From: Phlegmacium glaucopus
Taxonomy: Eukaryota > Basidiomycota > Agaricomycetes > Agaricales > Cortinariaceae
Length of the DNA stretch: 64,000 nt
Reading direction: 5' to 3'
Assembly (NCBI GenBank): GCA_015039465.1
Contig: MU130541.1
Location: forward strand, 429,687 to 493,686
Positions 39,836-55,770 of this stretch are shown here, piece by piece (position 1 is the stretch's first letter; every line of letters begins with the position of its first letter). The position numbers were made by a program, and so were the translations under genes. The notes beneath the pieces were generated by a model, which was not told the origin of the DNA, ran no database searches, and saw nothing but the letters and a program-made list of their open reading frames with translations.

Positions 39836-41860
39836 ATGGTCTTCTCTCGTCTCTCAGCTGTTGTAACCCTCGCCCTCGGAGCCTTCAGGCTTGCTGATGC
39901 AGCAGTCGTCGGGCGCGCTGCAGACTCTACTTGTTCATGTCAGTAAAATCCATCCTTTCATGATGAACGTATCTTTTTCTTACGCCATTCATATTAGCTT
40001 TGGTCCCAGTCGTCCAACTGCTCCAAACCAACCTGTTTGATGGCGGTGAATGTGGTGAAGAGGTATTGATTCTTGTCCATATGCGTCAACCTCACATCGT
40101 TAATGTACATACCAACATAGGCACACTCCGCTCTTCGTCTTGCCTTCCATGATGCTATTGGGTTCTCCGTAAATGGTATGTTGTGTCGACATTTTTTGCA
40201 ATTCTAAAAATAATCTATCGTCTTTAGGTGGAAAGTTAGTAGCTTTACTATTCTCACCATTCAATCTCTTTTAATCCTGTTTATCTATCACTCAGAGGTG
40301 GAGGAGCTGATGGTTCCATTCTCATTTTCAACGCAACCGAAACTGCCTTCCGTAAGTTGCGAATAATCTTCATGCAATAATCTTCATGCGTCTCCAAACT
40401 GATACATGTTTCTCTCAGACGCCAACAACGGGTACAAATTACTTTCCATAACCTGTATTTGTTATCTGACAACTTAGTATTGCAGAATCGACGACATTAC
40501 TGCCCGTCAATTCCCTGTCTTCCAGCAGAGTGGACTGAGCGCTGGTGATTTGTTAGTACTTCCTGATGATGACTACTCACAGGGCTAGCTAAATGTTGTC
40601 TACCTAGCGTCCACCTTGCTGCAGCTGTCGGCATTTCCAACTGCCCTGGTGCTCCCAGCCTCAAATTTTTCTTCGGTCGTCCCCCACCTGTCGCCCCTGC
40701 TCCGGATCTCACTGTTCCTGAGCCCACAGGTCCGATTTAAACGTCTATATATGTCATTTTGTTAGTTCTGACTAAGCGTACAGACAGTGTCACCGCTATC
40801 ATTGCGAGATTTGCCGATGCTGGCTTCGGAATACACCAAATCGTCACATTGCTCGCATCTCACACAATTGCTGCTGCTGTACGCTCCGAAACATTTTCAC
40901 ATTTAATGTCAATACTGAAAGTCAGCATAGGACAAAGTCGATCCGGTAAATAAAGATGCACCCTGTTCTGCTTATTGATTTGACTATTAATCCTTCTGCA
41001 TTTATAGACGATCCCAGGAACTCCATTTGACTCGTAAGTTATGTGTTGCGTATCCATTATCTATGCCTCTGACTTGTCCTTACAGCACTGTTGGCGTATT
41101 GTGAGACAACTTTCGACTGTCATCACTGACCAGTGTTGATAGACTTTCCACCTTTAGCGATACCCAAGTCTTCCTCGAGGTCCTCTTGAAAGGTACATCG
41201 TTCCCCGGAAACGGATCGCAACCCGGTGAAGTCCTGGCACCTCTTGTCGGAGAAATGCGTCTCCAGAGTGATTTCCTGATTGCTCGTGGTAGGTTTTGAA
41301 CTGATTCCCGATGAGCTTGCGCCATTTGTCTGATAATTGAAAAATAGACTCAAGGACTGCCTGTATCTGGCAAAATAGCATTAGTGAGTACACGATGACT
41401 AGGTTCCTACCTTGAATCTCACTAGTACATCTCATTATATAGACAAACAGAATGATGTGACAGCTGATTTCAAGGCAGTTATGGCTAAGATGCAACTTCT
41501 CGGACAGAACGTTAACAATCTCGTTGACTGCTCAAGCGTACGCCTTATCCATCTTGAATCTGGTGTGGTTGTAACCATGATTGAAATATCTTAGATCGTA
41601 CCTACCTCGGCGCCTTTCGCAGGCCCAATCAAGTACCCAGCTTCGTTCTCAGAGGCCGATGTCGAGATTGCTGTTAGTGTTCTTCCACCATAGCAATTGA
41701 AAATTACTAACTCCTTCCTAAGTGCACGCAATCCGCATTCCCCAGTCTTTCCACAGTTGCTGGTCCCGCTCCTACCGTCGCCCCAGTGTAGGTCCACCGT
41801 TTGTATTGTTGTTGTACAAACAACTAACGCGTTGATTGTTTCGGCAGCCCCGGATCTTGA
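39836..41860 (+). CDS. Class II fungal peroxidase, MnP-ESD type, copy 1
   Basis: Model join(39836..39938,39998..40062,40121..40175,40228..40234,40296..40351,40419..40431,40486..40551,40608..40729,40784..40878,40931..40945,41008..41033,41086..41100,41158..41288,41348..41383,41443..41537,41595..41672,41723..41787,41848..41860), 351 aa, 18 exons. Secreted haem peroxidase (AA2). Signal peptide with core [14 protein letters not shown], then a VVGR pro-peptide. Distal Arg62 and His66 in [12 protein letters not shown], Asn133 in SNCPGAP, proximal His189 in [13 protein letters not shown]. The Mn-site positions are Glu55, Ser59 and Asp195, giving E-S-D in place of E-E-D. The position of the VP/LiP catalytic Trp is Thr184. 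Ends APVPGS like MnPs. The N-terminal CxDGTxxxNxxCC loop is absent. Expected to oxidise Mn(II) weakly or other reductants. Activity is inferred. Confidence 0.93.
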
Positions 41861-42455
41861 ACTAAAATGTCAGCTCGTGTGTGAAGTTATTATTTAAAGT
41901 ATATCATTTGGTGTGATATTTATTGTCCTGACTATATACATATTCGTATGCGTTCAAATGATTCAATGATTTGATATGTTCTACCAGTGACTTTTCGTCG
42001 CCCGGGGCGGTAAGGCTCCTGAGGCACAAATTGGCAACGTTGGGTATCATCGCTTGAAGACTGCTTTACCGGAAATAATGACAAGGAAGGCTCCAGAAGT
42101 ATAACGCAATTGGCTACTTTGAATGTCGCCAGTCCGTTATCGCGTTACTAATTTGATAATCAGAGAAAAGGATAACTGTATGAAACATGGTTTCCGATAA
42201 TACTTGTGCTGAGGAGGATGACGGACACGGGAATTTCGATATACTCCACTTCCGGCATCCCACACCCAGTTTCGTTTTCAAAACAAATATGCCTAGCGTC
42301 ATATAGAGGATTTTTGATTTTACCCAGGTATATAATTTCTGTATAGAAGATGTCGTTGCTATTTCCATAGGAATACAATGACGACGTGGGTTGAGAATGT
42401 CATTGTCTGTGTCCTCTGAGTCACCAGCAGTACATTAAATTACCAAGTTCAGTTA

Positions 42456-42926
42456 CAGCTACATGCAAAACCCTAGGTACCCTCTCGAATTTCCACTCGT
42501 GCGCCTTTGTTTGTATAAACAACCTCTTTTGGTAGCACAAGGTCCTGTGTTTCGTGACGATGTCCTCTTTCGGCACACATGTCGGTTACGTGTGGAGCTA
42601 CTACTCCACCTATAATGGAGGGTTACATAGTTAGAGTCGGTTGAGTATCTGGTTTCCCTTGTAACTATAACCACTATGACTTACCACTATATTCCTGAAG
42701 CCTATTGGCTATGACATAGCGTTGGTATGGACAAGTTGTAACAGCGCCAGCAACTCAATGGACGTGTTGTGCAAGCGATGGAGGGAGCTTGGAGCGGTTG
42801 AAGGGTTCTAGTGCCATCCTAACCCCACAGCTTGCGCGTCATTACTTAACCAAAAGTGGTTGTTTATACAAACAAAGGCGCACGAGTGGAGATTCGAGAG
42901 GGTACCTAGGGTTTTGCATGTAGCTG
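42456..42926. mobile_element. MITE with about 80-bp terminal inverted repeats, TA-flanked
   Basis: The left end (42456 on, cagctacatgcaaaacccta) and right end (reverse complement from 42926) match over about 80 bp with few mismatches. Both ends are followed by TA. The internal about 310 bp have no coding capacity. In unit 3 the corresponding site (about 46398-46410, cagttagccgag) lacks the insert, which defines the boundaries and shows insertion after duplication. TA flanks suggest mobilisation by a Tc1/mariner-type transposase, although its ends differ from those of the element at 3629. Confidence 0.85.
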
Positions 42927-43730
42927 TAACCGAGGTAGCGGTCATTGCTAAAGCCGGGATCCGAATCAAGCGATGAGAGGTTGCTTTGCTACCGGAGGTA
43001 CTTTGGATTAAATCCTCTCGCCACCCTAGTGTTGCCCTAGTTTTTTAATTCATGATTATTGATTTTGAATGTGTTTAATCAAGCAACAGCCTCATCTCAG
43101 CAAGTCAAAATAAGTCATTAACTGGTATTAAAACCAAGACAACACTGTGGGCCCAGGTACATATGACCCTTTGAGTGACGTGCACAGTTTCTAACGGACC
43201 CGGTTTGTCGCCTGTAATGGACATGTCGGTGCTTAATAATTTCTTGATGCTATTTTGGGTTAACTCGTCGACGTGAAGACACTAAAGAGACATTTTGCTG
43301 TTCAACTCACATCTGTATATTTCCATTTATAACTCTTTCATATATCCGAGCTATCTATCTCGTTCACACATTCTACTTTGGGATATTCAAGTCAACTGGA
43401 CCACTATGTTTCAACTCAGACGAGGCGTAAGAAAAGCTGTATAGAATCCATGGAAACAGTGCTAACCGTTGAAAGCATCTTCCTAGCTCCTTCTAACCAC
43501 TACTGCGCTCGATGTTCGATTGCCATGACCATCCGACCTCGTATTGGACAGCTTGTCACAGCTGACGGCATTTTGAGCCCTGTCGTTTTGCTTGTTTTGT
43601 CCTGTTATCACTTACTGTCACCTTTCACACGTTTTAAAAAGTTCCGCTCATTTGGATGGTGACAGTCTCTGGATTGTTATTTTAGGACTAATGTGTCCCT
43701 AACGGGATGTAGCTGAATTGTAAGAATTTG

Positions 43731-43738
43731 TATATAAA
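43731..43738 (+). promoter_or_regulatory. TATA box, peroxidase copy 2
   Basis: TATATAAA 86 bp upstream of the ATG, in the same conserved context as the other copies. Confidence 0.8.
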
Positions 43739-43816
43739 GTGGATGGATTCAACGTTCTGAATCCTTAGGATACTCTCGTAGCTCCTTCCAAGTTCCAATC
43801 TCATCTATCCAGTCAA

Positions 43817-45821
43817 ATGGTCTTCTCTCGTCTCTCAGCTATTGTAACTCTCGCCCTCGGAGCCCTCAGGCTTGCTGATGCAACAGTCATCAGACGCGCT
43901 ACTTGCGACTGTCAGTAAAATCCATCCTTTCATGAACGTATCTTTTCTTACCCATTCGCATTAGCTTTGGTCCCAGTCGTCCAACTGCTTCAAACCAACC
44001 TGTTTGATGGCGGTGAATGTGGCGAAGAGGTATTAATTCTTGTCCCTATGCGTCAACCTTACGTCGTTAACGTACCTATCAATATAGGCACACTCTGCTC
44101 TTCGTCTTGCCTTCCATGATGCTATTGGGTTCTCCGTAAATGGTATGTTGTGTCGACATTTTTGGCAATTCTAAACAATAATATATCTTTGTTAGGTGGA
44201 AAGTCAGTAGCTTTACTATTCTCACCATTCAATGTATTTTTAACCCTGTTTATCTATCACTCAGAGGTGGAGGAGCTGATGGTTCCATCCTCATTTTCAA
44301 CGCAACCGAAACTGCATTCCGTAGGTGGCGAATAATATTCATGTGTCTCCAAACTGATACATGTTTCTCCCAGACGCCAATAACGGGTACAAATTACTTT
44401 TCCATAATCTGTATTCGTTATCTGACAACTTAATATCGCAGAATCGACGATATTACTGCCCGTCAATTCCCTGTCTTCCAACAGAGTGGACTGAGCGCTG
44501 GCGATTTGTTAGTACTTCCTGATTGTGACTACTCACAGGAGCTAAACTTTGTCTTTACTTAGCGTCCACCTTGCTGCAGCTGTCGGCACTTCCAACTGCC
44601 CTGGTGCTCCCAGCCTCAAATTTTTCCTCGGTCGTCCCCCACCTCTCGCCCCCGCTCCGGATCTCACTGTTCCTGAGCCCACAGGTATGATTTAAATGTC
44701 TATAAATGTCACTTTGTCGATTCTGACTAAGCGTACAGACAGTGTCACCGCTATCATTGCGAGATTCGCCGATGCTGGCTTCTCGGTACCTGAAATCGTC
44801 GCATTGCTCTCATCTCACACAATCGCTGCTGCTGTGAGTTCCAGACCCTTTTCACATTTAATATCAATACTAAAAGTCAGCATAGGACAAAGTTGATCCG
44901 GTAAATAACGATAAATTCTGTTCTGCTTATCGATTTGGCTGTTAATCCTCTTGCATTTGTAGACGATCCCAGGAACTCCCTTTGACTCGTAAGTTCTGTG
45001 GTGCACATTCATCAGCCACATCTCTGATTTGTCCTTACAGCACTGTTGGCACATTGTGAGACAAATTCTCGCCTGCCATTGTTTACCAGTGGTTGATGGA
45101 ATTTCCAATTTAGCGACTCCCAAGTCTTCCTCGAGGTCCTCTTGACAGGTTCCTTTTTCCCCGGAAACGGATCGCAACCCGGTGAAGTCCTGGCGCCTCT
45201 TCACGGAGAAATGCGTCTCCAGAGTGATTTCTTGATTGCCCGTGGTAGGTTTTGAACTGATTCCCGACGAGCTTGCGCCATTTGTCTGATGATTGATAAA
45301 TAGACTCAAGGACCGCGTGTCTCTGGCAAAAGAACATTAGTGAGCACATAATGACTACGTTCCTACCCTGAGTCTCACTGGTACATCTCATTATATAGAC
45401 AACCAGGCAGCCATGACAGCTACTTTCAAGGCAGCTATGGCTAAGATGCAAGTTCTCGGACAGAACACTCAGGATCTCATTGACTGCTCGAGCGTACGCA
45501 TATTCCTCTTCAATATTCAATCTGGTATGTGGTTATAACTATGATTTAAATATCTCAGGTCGTACCCACCTCGGCGCCTTTCGCCGGCCCAATCAAGTAC
45601 CCAGCTTCGTTCTCACAAGCTGATGTCCAAATCGCTGTTAGTGTTCTTCCACCATAAAAGTTGAAAATGACTAACTCCTTCCTAAGTGCACGGAGGACCC
45701 TTTCCCCAGTCTTTCCACGGTTGCTGGTCCCGCTCCTACTGTCGCCCCAGTGTAGGTCGACAGTTTGTATTTTCGTTGCATTGACAGCTAACGCGTTGGT
45801 ATCGGCAGCCCCGGATCATAA
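43817..45821 (+). CDS. Class II fungal peroxidase, MnP-ESD type, copy 2
   Basis: Same 18-exon architecture as copy 1, all splice sites present and frame open to the VPGS stop. Microexons: 7 nt at 44196-44202, 13 nt at 44374-44386, 15 nt (DKVDP) at 44886-44900. Signal peptide core [14 protein letters not shown], mature start near [23 protein letters not shown] keeps distal Arg/His and the E-S part of the Mn site. [13 protein letters not shown] supplies proximal His and Asp. [10 protein letters not shown] has Ala at the catalytic Trp position. It differs from copy 1 by scattered substitutions (for example QKNI for [14 protein letters not shown] for [10 protein letters not shown]), so it is a functional-looking paralogue. 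Upstream DNA carries a MITE that may alter expression. Confidence 0.92.
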
Positions 45822-46755
45822 ACTTAAATGTCAGCTTGTATTTCAATTTTTTATCTATACTTAGTATTTGATTTGGTGTTGTATTTATTGTCCATACCAT
45901 CTACCTATTTTTGTACGCTTTCAATGACTTGATTATGCCACAAGTGACTCGAAGTTCCTCGCTCGGACGGTAAGACTCCCGATGCAAAATTGGCAAGGTT
46001 GGGTATCATTGCTTGCAGACTGCTCTACTAGAAATAACGACAATGAGGTAAGGATGGCTCCAGAAATATAACGCAATCGGCTACTTCGAATGTCGGCATA
46101 GCTAGTCCGTTATCGCATTTCTAATCGATAATCAGAGAAAAGGATAACTGTATGAAACATGGTTTCTGATAAAATGCGATATACTCCACTTCCGGCATCC
46201 CACACCCAGTTCCCTTGTCAAAATTAAATATACCTAGCGTCAGATAGAGAAATTTTGATTCTACCCAGATCTATAATTTCTGTATAGAAAATACCGTTTC
46301 TATTTCCATAGGATAAAAAATGACGATGCGTTTGAGAATGTCATTATTTGTGCCCTCTGACTGACCGGCATACATTTAATTAGCAAGTTCAGTTAGCCGA
46401 GCAGCGGTCATCTCCAAAGCCGGGATCCGAATCAAGGTGGCCGGCCGATAGTGATGAGAGGTTGCTTTGCTAATTGCTACCGGTTCACCTGAGGTACTTT
46501 GGATTAAATTCTCCCGCTACTCTAGTTTCTACATCTATGAGTAATTGATTGAGGTGTTTAATCAAGCAACAGTTTCGTCTCAGCATTCAAAGTCAAAGTA
46601 AGTCATTGACTCGTATTAAAACCAAGACAGTGGGCCCACGTTTTTGTAACGGACCTGGTATGTCACCCAAACTGTCACCTGATATGGACCTGTCGGTGCT
46701 TAAATATTTCTTGATGCTATCTATTTTAGATTTCCTCGTCGACGTGAAGAGACAT

Positions 46756-46782
46756 GATGATGGTACAAGTTGTACCATCATC
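46756..46782. repeat. 27-bp palindrome in the copy 3 upstream region
   Basis: 13-bp arms gatgatggtacaa and its exact reverse complement around a single G. The other units have no equivalent. Confidence 0.9.
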
Positions 46783-47216
46783 TGTGTATTCCCATTTATA
46801 ACTCTTTCTTACGTCCAACACTTGACCTATCTGTATCGTTCACACATTCTGCTTTTGGATATTCAAGTCAACTGGACCACTATGTTTCAACTGTATACGA
46901 GGCGTAAGAAAAGCTGTATAGAATCTACGGAAAGAGTGCTAGCCGTTGAAAGCTTCTTCCTGGCTTCTTCTAACCATACTACGCTCGATGTTCAATGTTC
47001 TATGTCCATCCGACCTCGCATTGGACAGCTCCACGGTTGACAGTATTTCGGTGCGTGGCAAAAATGAACCTCATCCCGCCACCATTTCACTTGTTCTCTC
47101 AAGGTCACCATTCACACGTTTTACGAAGTTCCAGTTATTCAGATGATAACCGTCTCCGGGTTATCATTTTACGACGATTATCTCCTATTGGTATGTCAGT
47201 GAATTGTAAAAAATTG

Positions 47217-47224
47217 TATATAAA
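47217..47224 (+). promoter_or_regulatory. TATA box, peroxidase copy 3
   Basis: TATATAAA 80 bp upstream of the end of the leader (87 bp from box start to the ATG), conserved with the other copies. Confidence 0.8.
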
Positions 47225-47303
47225 GCGCATGGATTTAATGTTCTGACTCTTTAGGATACTCTCGTAGCTCCTTCCAAGTTCCAATCTCATCTATCCAGTT
47301 GGA

Positions 47304-49291
<1,988 letters not shown>

Positions 49292-49420
49292 ACTTAAATG
49301 TCAGCTCGTATTCAAAGTTTTATCTAAAGTATATTTGAATTGGTGTTATATTTATTGTCCAAACTATATATTATTTTTGGATGCATTTGGCGGTTTTATA
49401 TGTGCTACCAGTGAACCCTT

Positions 49421-51214
49421 CCTCGCCCGGGGCGGTAAGACTCCTGATGCAAAAATTGGTAATTTTGGGTATCGCTGCTTGAAGACTGCTTTACTGGAGA
49501 TAACGTCAATTATGGTGAGGATGGCTCCAGGTAGTATTTTCAGGTGGAGCGTAGCGCTAACTTACAAAGTTTTCCATCTACAGATATTATTGCTTCCAAA
49601 CACGATGAAGCTAGCAACACACACCTACAGAAAAGCGAAGGCTGTTACCAATTTTAAAATTCGTGGTTGGTGTTATATTCACGACATTTGTGTGGCAAGT
49701 AGGAGCAATGTAAGTTGAAAGTAAAATATCAGCCTATCATCTAACAGCGTAAGAAATTTCTTAGTGATCGAGTCGTAATGAGTACATACAATTTAAACTT
49801 TAGTAAGATTGGTTAGTTATTGCATTTGGAAGAACTAGCGCAGGAATCCTTGCTGTAAATATGCCTGAGTATCATGATGCCGTGGAAATAACTAGATGAA
49901 TTAATTACTCGAACCCAGTGACTTTCAAAATTCAAATACAGAAGGGATGTAATCTGGCAGTTCGTAGATTAGATATACAGATCACGTGACTAAGTTGATT
50001 ATATCGTAGCTAGATAGAGTATTAATACATCATCGCTTACCTCCTGCCGTCACGCGCAACGCTAACCGGCTCGACGCGTCTACGAGCCACAGCTAGGAGT
50101 CCAATTGGACTGCTCCAACGGGCCTATTTATCTGAATCTTAGTGTTACGACTGAGGCACTATAAATTTGCTACAACTGTAGTAATATTTAGTAATTTAGT
50201 GTTTAGTAAAGCGGTTCTGGTTAGTGGTTTTGTCTTACGACAGTGTTACAAGTTACCGTGAGGAAATGCTTTACGCACAGAGTGTGGGACTCCGCATGCC
50301 TCAACCGTGCCTCGTCAACCTCTAACTTACCTTTATCGCCCGTCTTGGCCGTATACCCACTACAACCCCAGAGCTCATGATTCGATAAATAATGCCTGGC
50401 CCGGCGCCAAGCCGGAAGCCGAGCCGTTTAGGCCAAGCCGGGCGACGGCCCAGCGGCCATACGGCTTTAACCTGATCATGATGTGTCACCTGACCTCTTC
50501 CTATTAAGTAGTTAAGATAAATAATATTTAAAATAAAATGAACGGGATTAACGAATGGGAAAAATCATTGGTGGCGTAGACAACACACACACACACGCCG
50601 CGAAACCTTTTCATACTCAACTCCTCTGTCTGGACATCGGCAAAATCTGGACCAGCTAAGGAAACTAGTTGGCCCGTGCCCACGACCTGTCAGCTTCGAA
50701 TATCATAGATCTAAGCCTCCACGTCCTGATCTCCCAACCATATGCTACCATTAGGTCTTGGGATTCACAGATTTTTACATGCACTCTTGTTTTTCGGCAC
50801 GGAATTCGATTATTTATCACTCCCTTTTGTTTTCAGGCTCAGCAGTAGACTCATAAGCAGAAATCTGGAAAGAGCGACAGTCGGGATGGCGTTATCCCCT
50901 TCATGGGAGTTTTCATCGGCTCGAAACCGCTGCCTTAGTCCGTTTCCCCCACAGTCTACCTGAGCTGACAGAGTTCCGGTCCTCGGATAAGATTGATTGC
51001 GGCAAGCCATATGGTGGTGGTCTGCCAAGCGGCGCTCTGGTGGACGCTGGTGACCTCGCTTCGTTCAGTCGCTGACCAACAACTTTGAAATTTGCCACCT
51101 CGCACCACCTTCCTGACACGATCAAACCTTCATAATCGATCGCACGCAGTTCTTCAGGTGTTTTTGCCTGAGATGGGTTCCTTAACGATGGACAACCAAT
51201 CAGTTTGCACTCGA
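49421..51214. other. Extra spacer between peroxidase units 3 and 4
   Basis: About 1.8 kb absent between the other units. The first part (49630-49780) matches DNA upstream of unit 1 (38005-38180). A GC-rich patch (50380-50470, 'ggcccggcgccaagccgg' type) and a (CA)n run at 50585-50598 interrupt it. The part from 51050 again matches sequence before unit 1 (about 38430-38470, cacgatcaaaccttca type). No gene seen. Confidence 0.5.
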
Positions 51215-52488
51215 AACACTTTGTACGTTTCGAAGTATAACGCAATCGGCTACTTTGAATGTCGGAACAGCTAGTTCGTTATCGCATTTATAATCGATAA
51301 TCAGAGAAAAGGATAACTCTGTGAAACATATTTTCTTCCGACAATACTTGTATTAGGAGGATTGACGCACACCAACTTCGACATGGATTTTCGAACTCCA
51401 CTTCTGGCTGTATCCAGTATCCATCCTGTTCCCTTTTCAAAAATAGGCATCCCGGGTCCGATAGAGCTATTTTCATTCCACCCAGACCCATAATTTCGGT
51501 CTAGAAACTACCCTTGCTACTTCCATAGAATGACAGTGACGATGCGGTTGAGAATGTCTTTATCTTGTCCTCCCAGTCACCGGCAGACATCAAACTAACA
51601 AATGCATTTAACCGAGCAGCGGTCATTGCCAAACCCGGGATCCGAATCAAGACGGCTTAAACCCGGTGGATAATGATGAGAAGTAATTTGCTACCGGTTG
51701 GCCTGGGGTACTGTGGATTTAAATCTTTCCCCTGCTCTACTTTTTGATTTTAAGGTGTTTAATCAAGAATCAAGCAACAATTTCACTTCAGCCTTCAAAG
51801 TGGAAGTAAGGCATCGATACATATTGAAACCAAGAGGTTAGAAACCTAATATACAATGAGATTTGAGTGACGTGCACGGTTTGTAACGGTGTCAATTTCT
51901 AGCATATCACCTCATATGATCATGTCGACCTTGTCGGTGCTTATGACACTGTTTTGGTTTCCTAACTCTCGTCGACGTGAAAAAAAACACATCACAAAAG
52001 TGTTCTACTTATAGCAACGTGTGTATTTCCCCCAACACTTTCTCGTTCGCACATTCCGCTTTTGGATATTCAAGCCAACTGGACCACTATGTTTGGACGG
52101 TTATTTTAGGTATACGAGACCATAAGAAAAGGTGTATAGAAAGAATCTACGGAAGGAGGGCTGACTGTTGACGGCTTTTTGCTAACCCCTTCAAGTTTTA
52201 AGCAATACTACACTCGATGTCCAATGTGCCATGTCTATCCGACCTCGTATTGGACAGCTTGTCACAATTGACAGCATCTCGGTACCCCGTCCTAAAAACC
52301 GTCTGCGTGGAAGAAATGAATGTCGGTTTGTTTTTTCCCGCTACCCTTTCATTCAGTTTCCGTGTCTCTCTCAAGGTCACCGTTCACACGTTTTACAAAG
52401 TTCCACTCATTTGGATGGTGACCGTCTCCGGATTGTTATTTTAGGTCTGATGTCTCCCGATTGGGATGTCGCTGGATTGTAAAAATTG

Positions 52489-52496
52489 TATATAAA
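52489..52496 (+). promoter_or_regulatory. TATA box, peroxidase copy 4
   Basis: TATATAAA 91 bp upstream of the ATG, followed by the same leader as in the other copies. Confidence 0.8.
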
Positions 52497-52579
52497 GTGG
52501 ATGGATTAAACGCTATGACTCTTCAGGATACTCTCGTAGCTCCTTCCAAGTTCCAATCTCATCTATCCAGTCGGATACA

Positions 52580-54578
<1,999 letters not shown>

Positions 54579-54700
54579 ACCAAAACGCTAGCTCGTATTT
54601 AAAGTTTTTATCTAGAATATCTTTGAATCGATGTTGTATTTATTGCCCATATATATGGATTATGTGTGCATTTGATATGCGCTACTCTTCCTGGCTCCCG

Positions 54701-55770
54701 GAAGTAAGACTCCTGAGTCCTGATGCAAAAATTAGCTAAAAAATTATTTAATGAAGGAAAAAAAATGAAGTATAAATAAGAAATAGGGTGTTTTGGATAT
54801 ATTGGTATACCATACCACTGCGTTTACTGGGAATAATGACAATAATCGTAACGATGGGTCCATGTGATATTTTTAGGTGGAATATTAGTGGAGCTACTAG
54901 TATGGGTCCATCTAAATATATATAACCTTCTTGTCAAGGAGGGACTCCACTGAGAAATACCTTTTTGGGCAGAAACATACCCTTTTTGGGCCTTACATAG
55001 ATAAATTTACCAACTTCAGGCAATTTTTTGCAATCTTGCCAGTGGGACTTAGGTCGGTTGGATTGACATCACCCTCATCTTTGTCCATCACTTGTATCAC
55101 ATCAGGAGCTGAATTCGTTTGGGAGTTGAACCATTTTTTATCTTGCTGTACTCCAACCACCGACGCGAGTATCACTCATCTTCATTGCCAACGAACACCC
55201 ACCGACGCCTACCACTCTCCGGACTCTTTAGCTGTTGACGAATCCACTTATCATTCAACGCAAACGACTTCAACGACTCGGTGTTGCTACTGCTCTCTTC
55301 CTCCTTTGTTGCATACTCTAGGACAGCGAACCCTAAGTATGCAGAAAGGAAGGATTAATTATTGTGACCTGGCGGTCATCACTCATTAGAACTTCGACAA
55401 ATTCCTCTGGAAAGACTTTATTTCTTTCTTGCAATACCACCAGTTGACAGGCCTCGTACGCTTATTGCCTGCCTTGGGAAACGCACAAGCACGCAAATAC
55501 TTGGCATGTGGAACGGAATAAGGGAGCTCCCCTACATCATATTGAAGTGACGGGTAAAAATTACAGGCGCAACCTTCAACTATAAGTTAGTCGCGAGCCC
55601 CAAAGTGCATTGTGTACGTATGAACAGGTGGTCCTACGAAATGATGCGTAAGCCTTTCTGAGGGAGGCTGAGTTGTATTGCGGGAGGTGATCGATTGATG
55701 ACACAGCCGGCCATTAGTTAGTTGATGTAAGACCCAACAGCGATAGGGTATGAAAGCGATGGTAAAGAAT
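54701..55770. other. Region downstream of the peroxidase array
   Basis: About 1.1 kb. An open frame at 54931-55389 (152 aa) has no recognisable domain and a composition like translated non-coding DNA, so I do not call it a gene. A short direct repeat (ctttttgggcagaaacataccctttttggg) lies near 54960. Confidence 0.35.

Larger units (their letters stand above)
38590..41990 (+). repeat. Peroxidase duplication unit 1
   Basis: Starts with the shared 'gaagtataac...caatcggctac' block and ends after the peroxidase 3' flank. The same ordered blocks (ttatcg...aatcgataatc, 'cacttccggcatcccacacc', tgagtgacgtgcac, 'ctcgtagctccttccaagtt') recur before each peroxidase gene. Confidence 0.8.
42095..45960 (+). 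repeat. Peroxidase duplication unit 2
   Basis: Same block order as unit 1. Longer because a 471-bp MITE sits in its promoter-distal part (42456-42926). Confidence 0.8.

Noticed and set aside
40719..40951. Catalytic-Trp versatile or lignin peroxidase identity for the array
   Set aside because: The residue five before the proximal His is Thr, Ala, Ser and Ala in copies 1-4, so the exposed catalytic Trp is absent in all.
49948..50247. Possible solo LTR beginning tgtaat and ending ttaca
   Set aside because: The 5-bp sequences outside the proposed ends (aggga and agtta) do not match, and no primer-binding or polypurine neighbours are seen.
54931..55389. 152-aa open frame
   Set aside because: No motif, no signal peptide, no splice context. 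Composition resembles translated intergenic DNA.
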